Source: Cheilinus undulatus
Lineage: Eukaryota; Chordata; Actinopteri; Labriformes; Labridae
Direction of reading: 5' to 3'
DNA length: 64,000 bases
Assembly (NCBI RefSeq): GCF_018320785.1
Contig: NC_054869.1
Span: 16,936,698 to 17,000,697, forward strand
The notes under the pieces: generated by a model
What the model was told of the DNA's origin: nothing
The model's database searches: none
Seen by the model: only the letters and a program-made list of their open reading frames with translations
Translations under genes and position numbers: made by a program
Shown here: positions 36,301-47,934 of the stretch, one piece after another
How positions within the stretch are numbered: position 1 is the stretch's first letter
Layout: the number at the start of each line of letters is the position of its first letter

Positions 36301-38466
36301 AATTGAGACCTTGTGAATCGAAATCAAATCGATTCAGAAAATCATTGGCAATACCCAGTCCTAATGATAGTTGTACATGTGTATTTTAATGAACCCACCC
36401 CTTGACAGTGTGGCCCAGGATAGTGATGATGTTGGTGTTGAGAATGTGGCTGTCCAGATGGCCCACTGCTCTGTTCAGCTGGACAGCCCTGGTTAGGATA
36501 AGGGCCTGGAGCTGGTCTCTGAGGGTCAGCACAGTAGAAAGGGTTGGATGGGTGGAAACCACTTGTAGAGTATTGATTCTGCGCTGGGCTGTAGACGCCG
36601 TGGCCATTTGGATAACCTCCAGGCATTACCTACAAGCAAAACACAAAAGAAGGATCAACTATATGATACACTAGGGTTGGCCAATATATTGAGTGTCCCT
36701 GATGCATTGTGGCTTTTGCTACATAAAATGTATAAAATGACAACATCACATCCGTCAAGAACAAATTACATAGAAGTTTTAAGCCCTCAGTATGCAGTTC
36801 TCTCTGGAGTTTCACTTCTCCCACTGTCTCCTAATGCATCTCTCACAGCAGGTGGCACACTTCCCTACTAATCCAGAAAACTCTCCTCCGTGCAATTGTG
36901 CATGCACATTTCTCTATCAGAAGAGGAGGGAGGAAAGTATTGAAAGGAAACAAACAGTAAAGGCGAGTTAGCGCGTGTGAACAGTCAGGAGTTTGAGATC
37001 CAGATGGACGATTGGGCTCTGAGGAAAACAGCACTGGATCTGTCATCTGGCAGTGGTGCAAATTTCAAAAGGAGGATGTTAAAAAAAACAACAACAATGC
37101 AGTAATCTGTAAAATATGCTGCAAGATTATTGCTAAAAAAGGTAGTAGTGCCACAAATTTGTTTTACCACCTGAAATGCCATCCACTACAAAATGAAGAC
37201 TGCCTTAAACTCTGCATGTTCACATCTCTACCCACACCAAATAAAACATCTAAGGAACCAGCCTCAAAGCAAATGACCCTTGCTTCCTCGTTTGCCAAAC
37301 CAATCCCATACAACAAAAAAAATTACAAATGCAAAGAGATTATAGTGGAAGTAAGACAACATATCACCAAAGACACAACCCTTGTAAATTTTCTATCTCA
37401 GCTTAACTGTGCACTACATCGACAACTGGGAGTTAAAAAGTTTGCGCCTCCAAACAAGCTTTTGTCCTGATGATCACACAGGAAATCTCCTTGCACAAGC
37501 TCAGAGAGACTCTCTAACGTCACAGAACTTGTCAGAAACAATTTTTACCTTTCCCTTCACAATAAAAGGCTGTGTAAAAGATCATTATAATGGTGTCACC
37601 AACCTGGGTGTAAAGTTAAATATAGGAATGATGTAACTGTACAGTCCTAGCAGACAGTTATAAAATGAGTGGGAAAGGTGACAGTGCTTAAGAGACTTAA
37701 GGTTAGATTTAGTTCTCCTGTACACACTGGGATTTAGAGAGTCAGGTTGTTGCATCATTATCTTTACCTGTGGGCTGTACTGTGGCTGAACATCTGATCC
37801 CGAGGGGTATGAGTTTGCATAGTGTCCTGTTGAATGAGACTGGGGATACCAGTAGTGTGAAGGGTAGCCTGGATACTGGGGAGCGTCCTGTAAACACAAA
37901 GTATCACAAAGGAGTTATACAAAGTGAAAATCCCTATCTTCAAGTACAAAGAGCACTACTATTTATAATCTGCTCTATCATTGGTATAAGCTCACACTGC
38001 AGACACAAAACTTTTTGTTTCGACATCATAGCCCATCCTAGAACACACAGTAACCAAGTAAATAGCTGCACTGACTCATGCATCGCTTGCGGAACCTGTT
38101 TTGTCCATAGTACGTAAAAACTGCTTATAGCTTACCGGGACTGTGCAATTCACAATTCGGAGGAGACATCTTTTATCAATGACTATATCAATGTACTACA
38201 GAACAATAAGCAGTGTTGTCACGTCAAAATAAACGTGACAAATCAGGCAACAGCTGAACCAGCAGTGTAGCGGCAACTATTACATAATACCCGTTAGCTT
38301 CGTTAGCCATCTAGCTAGCACAGACACATCTCTGATGTTACGCAAGCTAACTAAGAAACAATGATCTCTTATTAAACCTTGGGTCTCTTTTTATAACTCA
38401 ACACACATTTTGAGACATTGGAGAGACCCTTGGGATTTGTCTGAGCTGTATCCTAACACTTACCAT
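33361..38466 (-). CDS. bag4: BAG4 (silencer of death domains), 5 exons, 366 aa
   Basis: BAG4 binds the Hsp70 ATPase domain and acts as a nucleotide-exchange co-chaperone; in mammals it also restrains TNFR1 and DR3 signalling. Pieces: 38466-38464 (ATG only), 37887-37768, 36629-36399, 34753-34484 and 33837-33361. All internal boundaries are phase 0. Residues 2-290 are a low-complexity Pro/Gly/Tyr/Gln/Ser region with YPGYPSHYWYP-like stretches. Residues 292-366 form the BAG domain, with FVGKKTDKSYRCLEELLTKE and ELLELDSVETQGQ, nearly identical to human BAG4. The human protein is 457 aa, so the disordered part is shorter here. The start is inferred: the ATG sits immediately before GTAAGT, and in-frame upstream sequence reaches a TGA with no other ATG. 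An upstream, out-of-frame ATG at 38590 opens a short uORF. Introns contain hAT-type insertions. It is divergent from lsm1. Confidence 0.92.
34881..36364. mobile_element. hAT-type non-autonomous element with nested insertion, in bag4 intron 3
   Basis: The ends are AGGGCTGGGTTCAAAAAATT on the left and the reverse complement of AGGACTGGGTATTGCC on the right. They are followed inward by matching GATTTTCCGATTCAGATCGA-like arms. The flanks carry a direct repeat TGATAGTT (34873-34880 and 36365-36372), the 8-bp duplication expected of hAT. The element proper is only about 440 bp; the rest is the second element inserted at about 35169-36210. Confidence 0.8.
35169..36210. mobile_element. MITE-like element nested in the hAT-type element
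   Basis: The ends are inverted: GCCGTGTTTCCATCGAGGGT, then CCGGTTTGATTCAGTTTGG on the left, against GGTTGTTTCCACCAATCGGT, then CCGGCTCAGTTTGGCGTGG read from the right. The interior (~1 kb) has no transposase frame. Its ends are more GC-rich than the surroundings. Superfamily is uncertain. It interrupts, and so is younger than, the 34881-36364 element. Confidence 0.7.
36668..37650 (+). mobile_element. hAT transposase fragment with BED zinc finger, in bag4 intron 2
   Basis: The plus strand at 37012-37470 encodes a 152-aa open frame. Near residues 13-58 it has a BED-type finger: WQWCKFQK, then CKICCKIIAKKGSSATNLFY and HLKCH, giving Cx2C and Hx3H ligands. The rest matches the start of ZBED/Ac-type hAT transposases. 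The RNase-H-like catalytic core and the C-terminal dimerisation region are absent. A hAT-like tip TAGGGTTGGCCAATAT at 36672 may be the left end; the right end is uncertain. It is antisense to bag4. I read it as a decaying transposon piece, not a host gene. Confidence 0.7.
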
Positions 38467-39356
38467 GGTGTTTTCCCAGTCCCCGTTAATATTTTCAAGT
38501 CGAGGGCCAGCCAGATTTCAGGTTTGACTGCGTTTAATGGAGATACATCAGCTAAACGCGATTCCCGGCGACCATCCTATCGTCTGCCATAACAACACAA
38601 AAAACGTCTCACAAACCAAACGATGTCTGTTGGAGCTGTAGGTTGAACCGTTATCAACAATGTAGCTTTATATGCAGTAGTGGAGATCGCCTGATAGGAA
38701 TCAGGAAATGTTTGAATGACATAGCGCTGAGGAAACTTGTGCTGCCTCTTTAATGAGACACCAGCGTAGAAATACAGAGGTATCACTCTGACACTGTTTT
38801 CTGACACCGAAAAGGTCATTTTATGGCTCGAGGAAAACTTCTACCTGGAGGTATTTGGATGACTATTGAAGGAAATACATATACCAACTGGGAGTGAGAA
38901 TGTATAGCTGTTTTTCAGTTTAATTAAAACAATTCATTTGGGAATTTTATTTATGGGACTAGCAAAAGAGCTGTATTTTGAAGAACCTGTCATTGTCTTG
39001 TATATATACGATCTTTGGTGTCGCATGTGCGTCAGAGCAATAGTCGCGTCTAAGAAAGCGTCATCAAATATCTAATGATTTTAATATGAACGAAAATTGT
39101 ATTTTTAAGGCACTATACGTCTTTGATCTTAAAATGAATAAAGATACATTCTTCGTGCAGCAGTTGTAAAAATAAAAAATCACTGATAAAAAGTTAAATT
39201 ACAGTGTGGTGCTCAAAGGGTTAAACGTTCACAGGAAGTTTACCCGTGGCGTGTATAAAGACGCTTCCTGTGTTCTTCTTACAAGAAACAATTTTTGAAA
39301 CATTCATGGCGTGACGTTACATTAATATACACTAAGCAAATAAACAGCAATCCAAG
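38467..39356. promoter_or_regulatory. bag4/lsm1 divergent promoter region
   Basis: The bag4 (minus) and lsm1 (plus) start codons are about 890 bp apart and head-to-head, as in mammals. The interval includes the bag4 5' UTR (with a short uORF) and a CRE-like TGACGT at 39312-39317, about 40 bp before the lsm1 ATG. No TATA box is evident close to either start. Shared control is inferred from the arrangement. Confidence 0.6.
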
Positions 39357-41763
39357 ATGAACTACGTACCAGGAACGGCGAGCCTCATTGACGATATCGA
39401 CAGTGAGTATGAAAGAAGCATCGTGTCTCTTATAAAGAGGGGGAAAATCGTGTCAAGATGCGGCATGGTGTCTGACTAACTCTATATCGATCAATATTGT
39501 AATTCAACGTCTCTATGTTGATTGTGTCATGCAGAGAAGCACCTGGTCCTGCTCCGAGATGGCAGAACATTGATCGGTTTCCTCAGAAGCATTGATCAGT
39601 TTGGTATATCTGATTTAATTTACCTACCACTTTCTTACTCACTAGGATGCAAAACCCAAGCCTAATATTCAGCCAAGTCAGCTGTGGCTTAGTTAAAATC
39701 TATACTATCCAACCACCCGATTATTTTCTTTGATTTTACAGTGCGACACTACATATGTTTTTGATCTAACCTGGTTCTCTTTTTCCTGCAGCCAATTTAG
39801 TTTTCCATCAGACAGTTGAACGCATCCACGTCGGGAAAAAATTTGGTGACATCCCCAGAGGAATATTTATTGTGAGAGGAGAGAATGTGGTTCTACTTGG
39901 AGAGATAGTAAGTAAAAATGTCCTCTCAATGATGTACTGAATGATATGAGTAGCTGAGATGATGCATATTAAGGCTTTAGGAACACTTGATGATCATTAC
40001 CGCTATAAATATTAAGTTACTCTCATTATTCACATAATTCTCTGGTCCCTATAATAATTATTCTAAGTTGATTAAAGAAAATAATTTAAAGCTGTATACT
40101 TTAGGTTTGGACAAGATGTTATCCAATGAATACAGAACAGCACCAATATAACTTTACACAAAGTGTGCCACTATGCCCTAGCCAGGTGAATACAGAGAGT
40201 TAACACTGCACATCACAAAACAAGCCCTTGTATAACTCGCTCTACTATAGATTAAAATATACAAATAAATATTATTCAAACTAAGCAGCTCGTCTGTGGT
40301 AACCACTGACACAAGCAGGTGTGTTTGAGTTAAGTTGTGCCACTACTAAATATCGACAGTGCTGTGATTATGTGTGGCTCTCTGCCTGTGGCTTCATGCC
40401 TTTGACCAAATCACAACATCTTAATCTTGAGTGTGATATTGATTAATTCACAGCTGTTATGCAGAGTGAGTGTATCTTGTCAATTTGGTGATTTAATTTT
40501 CTTCATCCTGTATATTTTGTGCCATGGCTAAGACAATATTGGACCTTGGACGATTGCATCTCAAAATATTAGAATATCATTTAAAAGTTGTCCTGTGATT
40601 TACATCAGAATGTTCAATTTCCATATATTCTACAATGATCTCATACAAAGTGAAATATTTCAAGACTTTTTTTGTTCAAATCTTGATTATTACAGCTTAC
40701 AGCTCACAAAAAAATTGCAATCTCAAAAAATTAGAATATCACAAAACATCAATCCAAAAAAGGATCACTAAAGAGAAATGTTAACCTTCTGGAAAAGTAT
40801 GCTCATTTCTGCACTTGGTCATTGGTCGGAACTCCTTTTTTCACAAATTACTGCAACTGTGCACGTGGTATGGAGCCAAACAATATGTGACACTGCTGGG
40901 ATGTTGTGAAGCCCAGGTTGCTCTGATAGCAGCCTTCAGTTCATCTTTATTCTTATTTATGGTGTCTCTCATCTTCCTCTTGGCAACTCCCCAGAGGTTC
41001 TCTACAGGGTTCAGGTCAGGCCAGTTGACTGGCCAGTCACAGTAATAACATGGTCAGCACAACAGTTTCTGGTAGTGCTGCTGGAAAAGGAAATCAGTTT
41101 CTCCATAAAGCTTCTCAGCAGGTGGAAGCATGAGGGGCTCTAAAATCTCCTGGTAGACGACTGACAGCACTGACTCTGGACCAACACCAGCAGATAGCAT
41201 GGTACCCAAACCATCACTTTGCACTGGACGTCAAGCACATTGGATTCTGTGCCTCTCTGATCTTCCTCCAGACTGTGGGACCTCAATTTTCCAATGAAAT
41301 GCAAAATGTACTTTCATCTGACAACAGGACTTTGGACCATAGCAACAGTCAATTTCTTTTTCTCCTTAGCTCAGGTGAGCTGATGACATCTGTGGTCATC
41401 AGCCTCAGTCCACTTCTTGCACTTCTTGTGAAGCTCCTCTAAGTTTTTGAATCCAACATTCCTCTAAAGGTTATACTCATTCCGGTTGCTTGTGCACATT
41501 TCTTACCTCACTTTTCCCTTCCAGTCAACTTTCTATGAATATGCTTTGATACAGCCTCCAAGAACAGCCTGCTCTTTCAAAAGGCCCTCTGCGGCTTCTT
41601 CTCCTTGTGGAGGATGATGATTATAGTCTTCTGGACATTCTTCAAGTCAGCAGTCTTCCCCATGATTGTAGTTGTGTATACTGAAACAAAGTGAGAGAAT
41701 GAAGGCTCAGGAAACATTTGTAAGATTGGAGTTTTCTACAATTTTCTAATATTTTGAGGTGGT

Positions 41764-41801
<38 letters not shown>

Positions 41802-42595
41802 GCACTGTAAGCTGTATTCATCAATATTAAAATGAAAAAAAATCTTGAAATATTTCAGTTTGTTTGAGATTAATCTTGAATATATTGAAAATTTAACTTT
41901 CTTAAGTCAATCACAGGAAAATTACTTTTATATTATATTCTATTTTTTTAAATGCCCCTGTAGATTTGTACTCAAGGCAAACATAACCCACACACCCAGG
42001 CTGCATCTCCCTCCACGAGTTAGCGTCATGCAGTTACGTACAAAGCCGTATTTTGACAGCAGTGCAGCCTCGACAGCCAAAGGCAATACAACATGCTGAG
42101 TGAGCAGGTTATGTCATATAACATAAGAAAGGATGCATAGATCTAGACCCAATAGCAGCTGATTGTTACTGATTTTCAAATCAAACACAACATTAAGCCA
42201 TTGATAAGATCACTACATGAAAATATTTAAATTTAATGCTTATATTGAAAGTGTCCGACGCTGAAAATTTACAGTTCATCAGCAGTGTAAGCAGTTTGGT
42301 TAGAGTAAAAATACCTATTTGTGCTCCTTATAGGCTACAAATTTAAAGTGTATCACTGATTATTAACAAACATGAGTTTTAAAAACTGGAGACTAGTTAA
42401 ATTTTAATCTTCCTATCTCTGTAGGATGTGGATAAGCCCTGCGACACTCTTCTGCAGCAGGTTTCTATTGAAGAGATTCTGGAGGAGCAACGGTTGCAGC
42501 AGCAAGCCAAACAGGAGACGGAGAAAGTGAAAATGCAGGTCCTGAAGGACCGAGGCCTTTCCATCCCCAAAGCTGATAATTTAGACGAGTACTAA
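39357..42595 (+). CDS. lsm1: LSM1, mRNA decapping Sm-like protein, complete, 4 exons, 133 aa
   Basis: LSM1 defines the cytoplasmic Lsm1-7 ring. With Pat1 it binds deadenylated mRNA 3' ends and promotes decapping in P-bodies. Exons: 39357-39402, 39535-39603, 39792-39907 and 42425-42595 (402 nt, phases agree). The length equals human LSM1. The protein starts MNYVPGTASLIDDIDKKHLV. The Sm1 motif covers LRDGRTLIGFLRSIDQFANL and the Sm2 motif IPRGIFIVRGENVVLLGEI. The C-terminal helix and tail read VSIEEILEEQR and DRGLSIPKADNLDEY. Introns 1 and 2 are short; intron 3 (2.5 kb) carries a Tc1-like element. ATTAAA near 43003 is a likely polyadenylation signal. It is divergent from bag4. Confidence 0.97.
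40550..41962 (-). mobile_element. Tc1-like DNA transposon, decayed, in lsm1 intron 3
   Basis: The left arm begins TGCATCTCAAAATATTAGAA and the right arm ends AAATGCCCCTGTA. Each arm is about 200 bp and contains CTTACAGCTCACAAAA or its complement. The minus-strand transposase is traceable in pieces (for example the block equivalent to WPxxSPDLNPVENLWG near 40980-41030), with several stops and frameshifts. A poly(T) run of about 35 lies at 41767-41801. It is the same family as 17628-18650 and 46286-47644, and is antisense to lsm1. Confidence 0.8.
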
Positions 42596-45500
42596 CGCCA
42601 TGAGGCCTCTGTTTTGTTTTGTTTTTGGGACTGGGATGTTTTATTTTGGAGATGAGTTTGAGAGAACATGAGTGTGTTTAATTTTTTTATTGGTTAAAGG
42701 CTACATCATGTTTAGCCTGAATACTGTAACTTACTGTACAAATTTAATTTGAACTTTAAGAAGAAAAGAAATGATTGTCACTCTCAGTTTTGCAGAACAT
42801 GACAGCAAAATGACGACAAAAGAATTTATATGAGATCAAACAAGTTAGCATTTATTTTACAGAAGCACTTTCTACTAATATGGCAAGTCTTATGATATGG
42901 AAATATGTGAGCCTGCTATTGTAAACAATAGCTCTATTAAAGAGTTTAGTTTTCCATTACTACATGACAGTTCTGTTTTTATTAACTGCTTTTCTGTTTA
43001 ATGTATTAAAGGCTGGAATATCTGCAACTATTTCCTTTTTTCCTTTTCACATCAAACTTGATTGTTTAATGCAATATGTGATCAAATTAATCTACGTGAT
43101 ATAATTTGGGCAGAGTATGAGCTTATCTCGTGTGCTGTTTATAAAGATGAAGAGTACTCCGCAGTCCTCGATCCTAAATGCTCCATCGGTCAGTCACTCG
43201 CTGGTTGGTAATCGTTTGGCTGGATACAGTGAGTTAATGTTAAACAGCTGCTCAACAGGCGGCTGGGTGATGCTTCAGTCCGTCCTTTACAACCTCTGCA
43301 GCTCAGCTGGATGTTGTTAGACTCTTTAATGAGCTATGATGTGCACCAGCCCACAGCACAGATTCAATACATGATTATTTTTTCAGATAAAACTACAGCA
43401 ACCTGCAAAAGGGGGAAAACGGTTCCCAGTAAAATGTCGAATACTGGAAAGTTGCGGAAGTGAAACTTCCGGGTAATTTTCAAAATAAAAGCAGCCACAA
43501 AATCAATGTTACAACAACAGGAGAAACATTTTAAATACGTCACTTTCTCATTAATAAATGAGCCACATTTACCCTACAGGTAATCATATTGTTTCTACGC
43601 GGACGTCTAGCTATTACTATAAATGTAAATAATAATAATGGACACTCTAAATGCATTAGCCTCCACTGCAAGTCTATAATTGTCAAATGATATGTAGGCT
43701 ACAGCCCTGAGTTGACATGAATCCATAGATTGGATAGGCATTATCTTGAGATAATGAGGCCATTTCTGTTGTTGTAAGCATGTTGTCTGTGATAGTCATT
43801 TGAAATTGTTTTTTCAAAATCCTGAGAAATTATCATCACGGGGAAACCAGCTTTTCTATCCCAAGATGAGCTAACCTTTTTTATCCAGATAGCAACAAAA
43901 AAAAATTACATTTTATCGTGGGAAAACAGGGAAAAGAAAGGATTTAAAGTTGTTTGTCCACACAGGGCTTCTGTAGCTGTGCATAAGAACAATGACAAAA
44001 TAATTAAAGGAAGTATCATGCAGGGGAGGTTAGAAGCTAAAAAGACTTGACAAGAAACCTCCCCCTGATATAACAATAGTTACTCTAGGCAGCAATGCAG
44101 GTTAGCTAAAGAAAAACAAAACAATAAAAAACAAAAACAAACAAACAATAACAAGGAAGTATACAATTACATGGTATGAAATAATTAAATCAGATCTAAG
44201 ATCTGTTGCACAAAACCATCACAGTAAAGAGCTCTTTAATTGTTTTTTGAATGATGTTAATGTAGATGCTGACTGTAGAGTGATAGTTTGTTCAAAAGAG
44301 ATGGTCCTCTGTATTTTAATGTGGATTGGTTAAGGGATGTCCGACAGAAAGGAAGGTGAAAGTCCTTTGAATGTCTTGTATAATGTGAATTAATCTCTGA
44401 GGTGGACTTGAAAAAAAATTTGGAAAAGTGCTGGGTAGATCTTGATTCAAGTGTACATATCTATACATAAACAGGTTTGAAATTTGTTCAAATTAGAATT
44501 GGATAAGAGTTTGTATTTTCTAAAAAGAGGGGCAGATGAGTCACATCTTTTAGTAAAAATGATAAGTCTTAAAAATTTCATCTGAATTAATAAAATCTTC
44601 TGTAAATAAGTGGGACAAGTGGCACAGCATTACAGAACATAAGATATGGATAAATTAAACTGTAATGAAATGTTAAAATACAAGAGTGATTTATCAGTGA
44701 ACGAACTCTACTCATAATACCAATGGACTTCATTTTTATTCGCACACAAAATCAATATGATGCTTCCATATTAATTTTTCATCCACCATGAAGAACACTT
44801 TCTGATCTGCATATGCTCCAGGTAGGAAAAAACACTGCTGGAATAAAAAAGTATAGCAATACATATTTATTACAGCAGTTTAAAATCATGGGTATGGGTA
44901 AAGTCCAGTGTTACAGATCCTCATCTGGGATTTTATTTATTTATTTATTTTTTTGTGGCAAGTGAATGTGATGGAGCATTCTTTTTTAAAGACAAAGGGA
45001 ATGGAATACGTTTTGTCTAAAGAGAGTTACTGATTTATTCAATGTATAATAATACTCATATTTGAATACCTACATTGTTAATAAGAAAGCTATACCACCA
45101 GAGGGCGATGTTTTCCCTGCTCTACATATTATTATTTTACTCTGCATTTGATTTCAACATGATTGATATTATCGCTTACGTATGTTCTGTGAAAATATAA
45201 AGAAGAAATCAAGCATTTGCACGATACCTAGAATAGGTTTTGACATCCACTTTTAGGCCTATTATCATCCAATGCAAGATACCCCACAGGTGTTATTAAT
45301 TGTCCGCTTAATTAGACCCACAGTTATGTCCAGTTTGTGACTGGATAATGAAACAATGAAATACGTTTTTGTGAAAGTCGGGACAAGACACTTTATCAGA
45401 GACACCACAATGCATTTGTTTGACGGTTAAATGAGTCCCATAACCTCTGCTTCATCAGAGAAACTACATTTACGCGTTTACATTTTAATTTAGTCACCAC

Positions 45501-46285
45501 TTGCACATGTCATAAACGAGGTAGGCTACATTAGCATGCATGCTGAGGCCTAGACAGGAGGGTGGCAACAATGTGGGTAAGTGCCAAAAAAAGCGTTATT
45601 TGTACGCATTTTAAATCCCATTATTGTGATTTTATCTATCTCAGTGGTCCTTTAGGGTCATGTTTTGGTTTTGTTTTTTTGGGTTTTTTTTGGTGGTGGT
45701 GGGGGGTCCTCTTGTATCTTTAGGCTAATCTAGTAGTAGCTTTTGTGTGTATCTCTATATTATTTATGTATACACACTTGCATAATTTCTGTGCTTTTAC
45801 AGTCATTGAATTGCAGCACTTTTTAGCAACTCTGATATTTGAGGCTTAGGTAAAGGCTACCTGACTTTTGCGTGTTTTTAGGTTGTCTGTTGGCCTTACT
45901 TTGTTCACCAGGCCATTCTTGCAAACATGAAAAGGCTTGGGAGATTTTCATCAAACATTGAATAAATACTTGATTCAAGGATGGACCATTAAGAATTTGG
46001 AGTGGAGAGGCCAAGGTCAATGGGTCTCATGTTAATCCTTGCTTGAGAAGGTAAAATATTCTCAGAGGTATTCTCTTCAGTTTTTACAAATGTCGACTCA
46101 GACTCAAGATGAACTTTAGAGGTCACAGGTCATTCCTTTCGGTCCATGTAAGTACACCTTGTTTGTGAATTTGATATCTGAAGAACATAGAATTAAACTG
46201 CCATATAAACAACCCCATTCCTTCTTTTAGGCCCACCACCACTGAACTTTCACCATCCAGCATGTATCTGCACCGCAGAGGCACA
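42596..46285. other. lsm1 3' UTR and intergenic region
   Basis: The lsm1 3' UTR probably ends near 43020 after ATTAAA. Beyond it is AT-rich DNA with A-rich tracts (44110-44155), a short TTTA repeat (44936-44955) and a G/T-rich run with GGTGGTGGTGGGGGG at 45691-45705 (possible G-quadruplex). Open frames here (for example 43117-43320) show no domain or splice support. No gene was seen. Confidence 0.5.
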
Positions 46286-47644
46286 TACAGGTGCATCGAA
46301 AACATTTACAATATCATGATTTTTTTCCCTGTGGTTTAATTCAATATGGGAAACTTCTATATATCCTAGATTCATCACATACAAAATGAAAGTCTTATTT
46401 TGTTTGAATTTTGATCATTACGGCTTACAGCTCATAAAATAATTTACAGAAAAATCCACTATCTCAAAATATTAGGATATCACAAAACTTATAAGTTATG
46501 GTAAACTGGATCCCAAAAAGCAGAAACTTGACTCCAATTAAAAAAACGGTAAGAAGGTTTATTTTCAAAAAGACAACAAAAAAGGAGACAGCAGAGACAG
46601 GGAGCAGGCTGGCTCATAGAAGCTCGAAGACAAAGAACTTGAGGAAAACACTGGAAAAAAAAGAGCCAGCAGCAAGGCACACCAGGCCTAAAACAAGGAG
46701 ATACACTGGTGAGAATTAACAAGGTTTCAATAAGCAAAAACACTTGCTAGTGTAGAGCGCACTGCCGAACAAGATGGATATATCTGGCAGAGTAGTGGAG
46801 TGAAGACCAGGCTTTTATGTCAGAGAAGATGAGCTGAACAACAGAAACAACACAACAAAAAACAAAGTTAAAGCAGAACCATCACAAAACATCAGTTTAA
46901 TCAGGATTTATATCACAGAAAGTTTGACCTCTGGAAAACTCGGCTCATTTATGCACTCAGAAATTGATTGGGGCGTCTTTTGCATAAATTACTGCATCTA
47001 TGCACATGGCATGGAGCCAATCAGTCTGTGGCACTGCTTGGTTGGTAGGAAGCCCAGTTTGCTCTGATAGCAGCCAAACTATCACTGACTGTAAGAACTT
47101 CACATTGTATTTCAATCACCTTGGATTCTGTGCCTCTCTGATCTTCCTCCAGACTCTGGGACCTCAATTTTCCAATGAAATGCAAAATTTAGTTTGTAGC
47201 CCATTTCCTGGACTTGTCTGTGTGGTGGCTCTTGATACAACAGCTCCAGCCTCGGTCCGCTCCTTGTATCTGCCTTGACCTTTTGACCTTCTGTGGTTTA
47301 CCCTCCTTGTGGAGGATGACAATGATAGTCTTCTGGACATTTGTCAAGTCAACAGTCTTCCCAATGATTGTGGTTGTTCGCACTGAACCAGAGTAAGAGA
47401 ATGAAGGCTCAGGAAACCTTTTCAAATTAGACATTTCCACAATATTCTGATATTTTGAGATAGTGGATTTTTGATTTTTATGAGCTGTGAGCCATAATTA
47501 TCAAGATTTAAACAGAAAAACTGGCTTGAAATGTTTCTTTTTATTTCAGATGAATCTAATATATATGGAAAATTAGCTTTCTCCATTAAAATGGTGCAAA
47601 ATGAACTTCTACTTGATATTCTGTTGTTTTTAGATGCACCTGTA
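46286..47644 (-). mobile_element. Tc1-like DNA transposon, decayed, with an internal insertion
   Basis: The element runs from TACAGGTGCATC at 46286 to GATGCACCTGTA at 47644, with TA at both ends and ~200 bp inverted arms. The transposase region is reduced to scraps on the minus strand (47000-47400). At 46489-46880 an unrelated ~390 bp sequence is inserted, flanked by the direct repeat ATCACAAAAC (46479-46488 and 46881-46890). It lies between lsm1 and grk5. Confidence 0.8.
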
Positions 47645-47934
47645 TCTGCCAAGAGGTAGTTCTAGTATTACATCTCTTTTTGTTCTTCATCTCCAGTGCT
47701 TGTTCTGATGTACATTATCTATCTCTGCTTTCCTCTTCCTCTCTTTTCACACTTTAATCTGTCTTTCTATTTTCTCACGCGTTCTCTTTGCAGATTCACA
47801 TGTAAAGTCAGCTCCAGAAATAGCTGTCTTTATGTGGTTGGTAACTATGAGTCGTGCTAGGGTAGGTAGTATCAGCATTGGCACTTCTACAGCTTGTAGG
47901 TACAGAGCCTTGGCCTGTCGAAGGTGGCAGTGCT

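Noticed and set aside
36402-36674. 90-aa plus-strand frame
   Set aside because: Antisense shadow of the bag4 exon at 36629-36399.
43117-43320. Small plus-strand frame downstream of lsm1
   Set aside because: No similarity, and located after the likely lsm1 polyadenylation signal.
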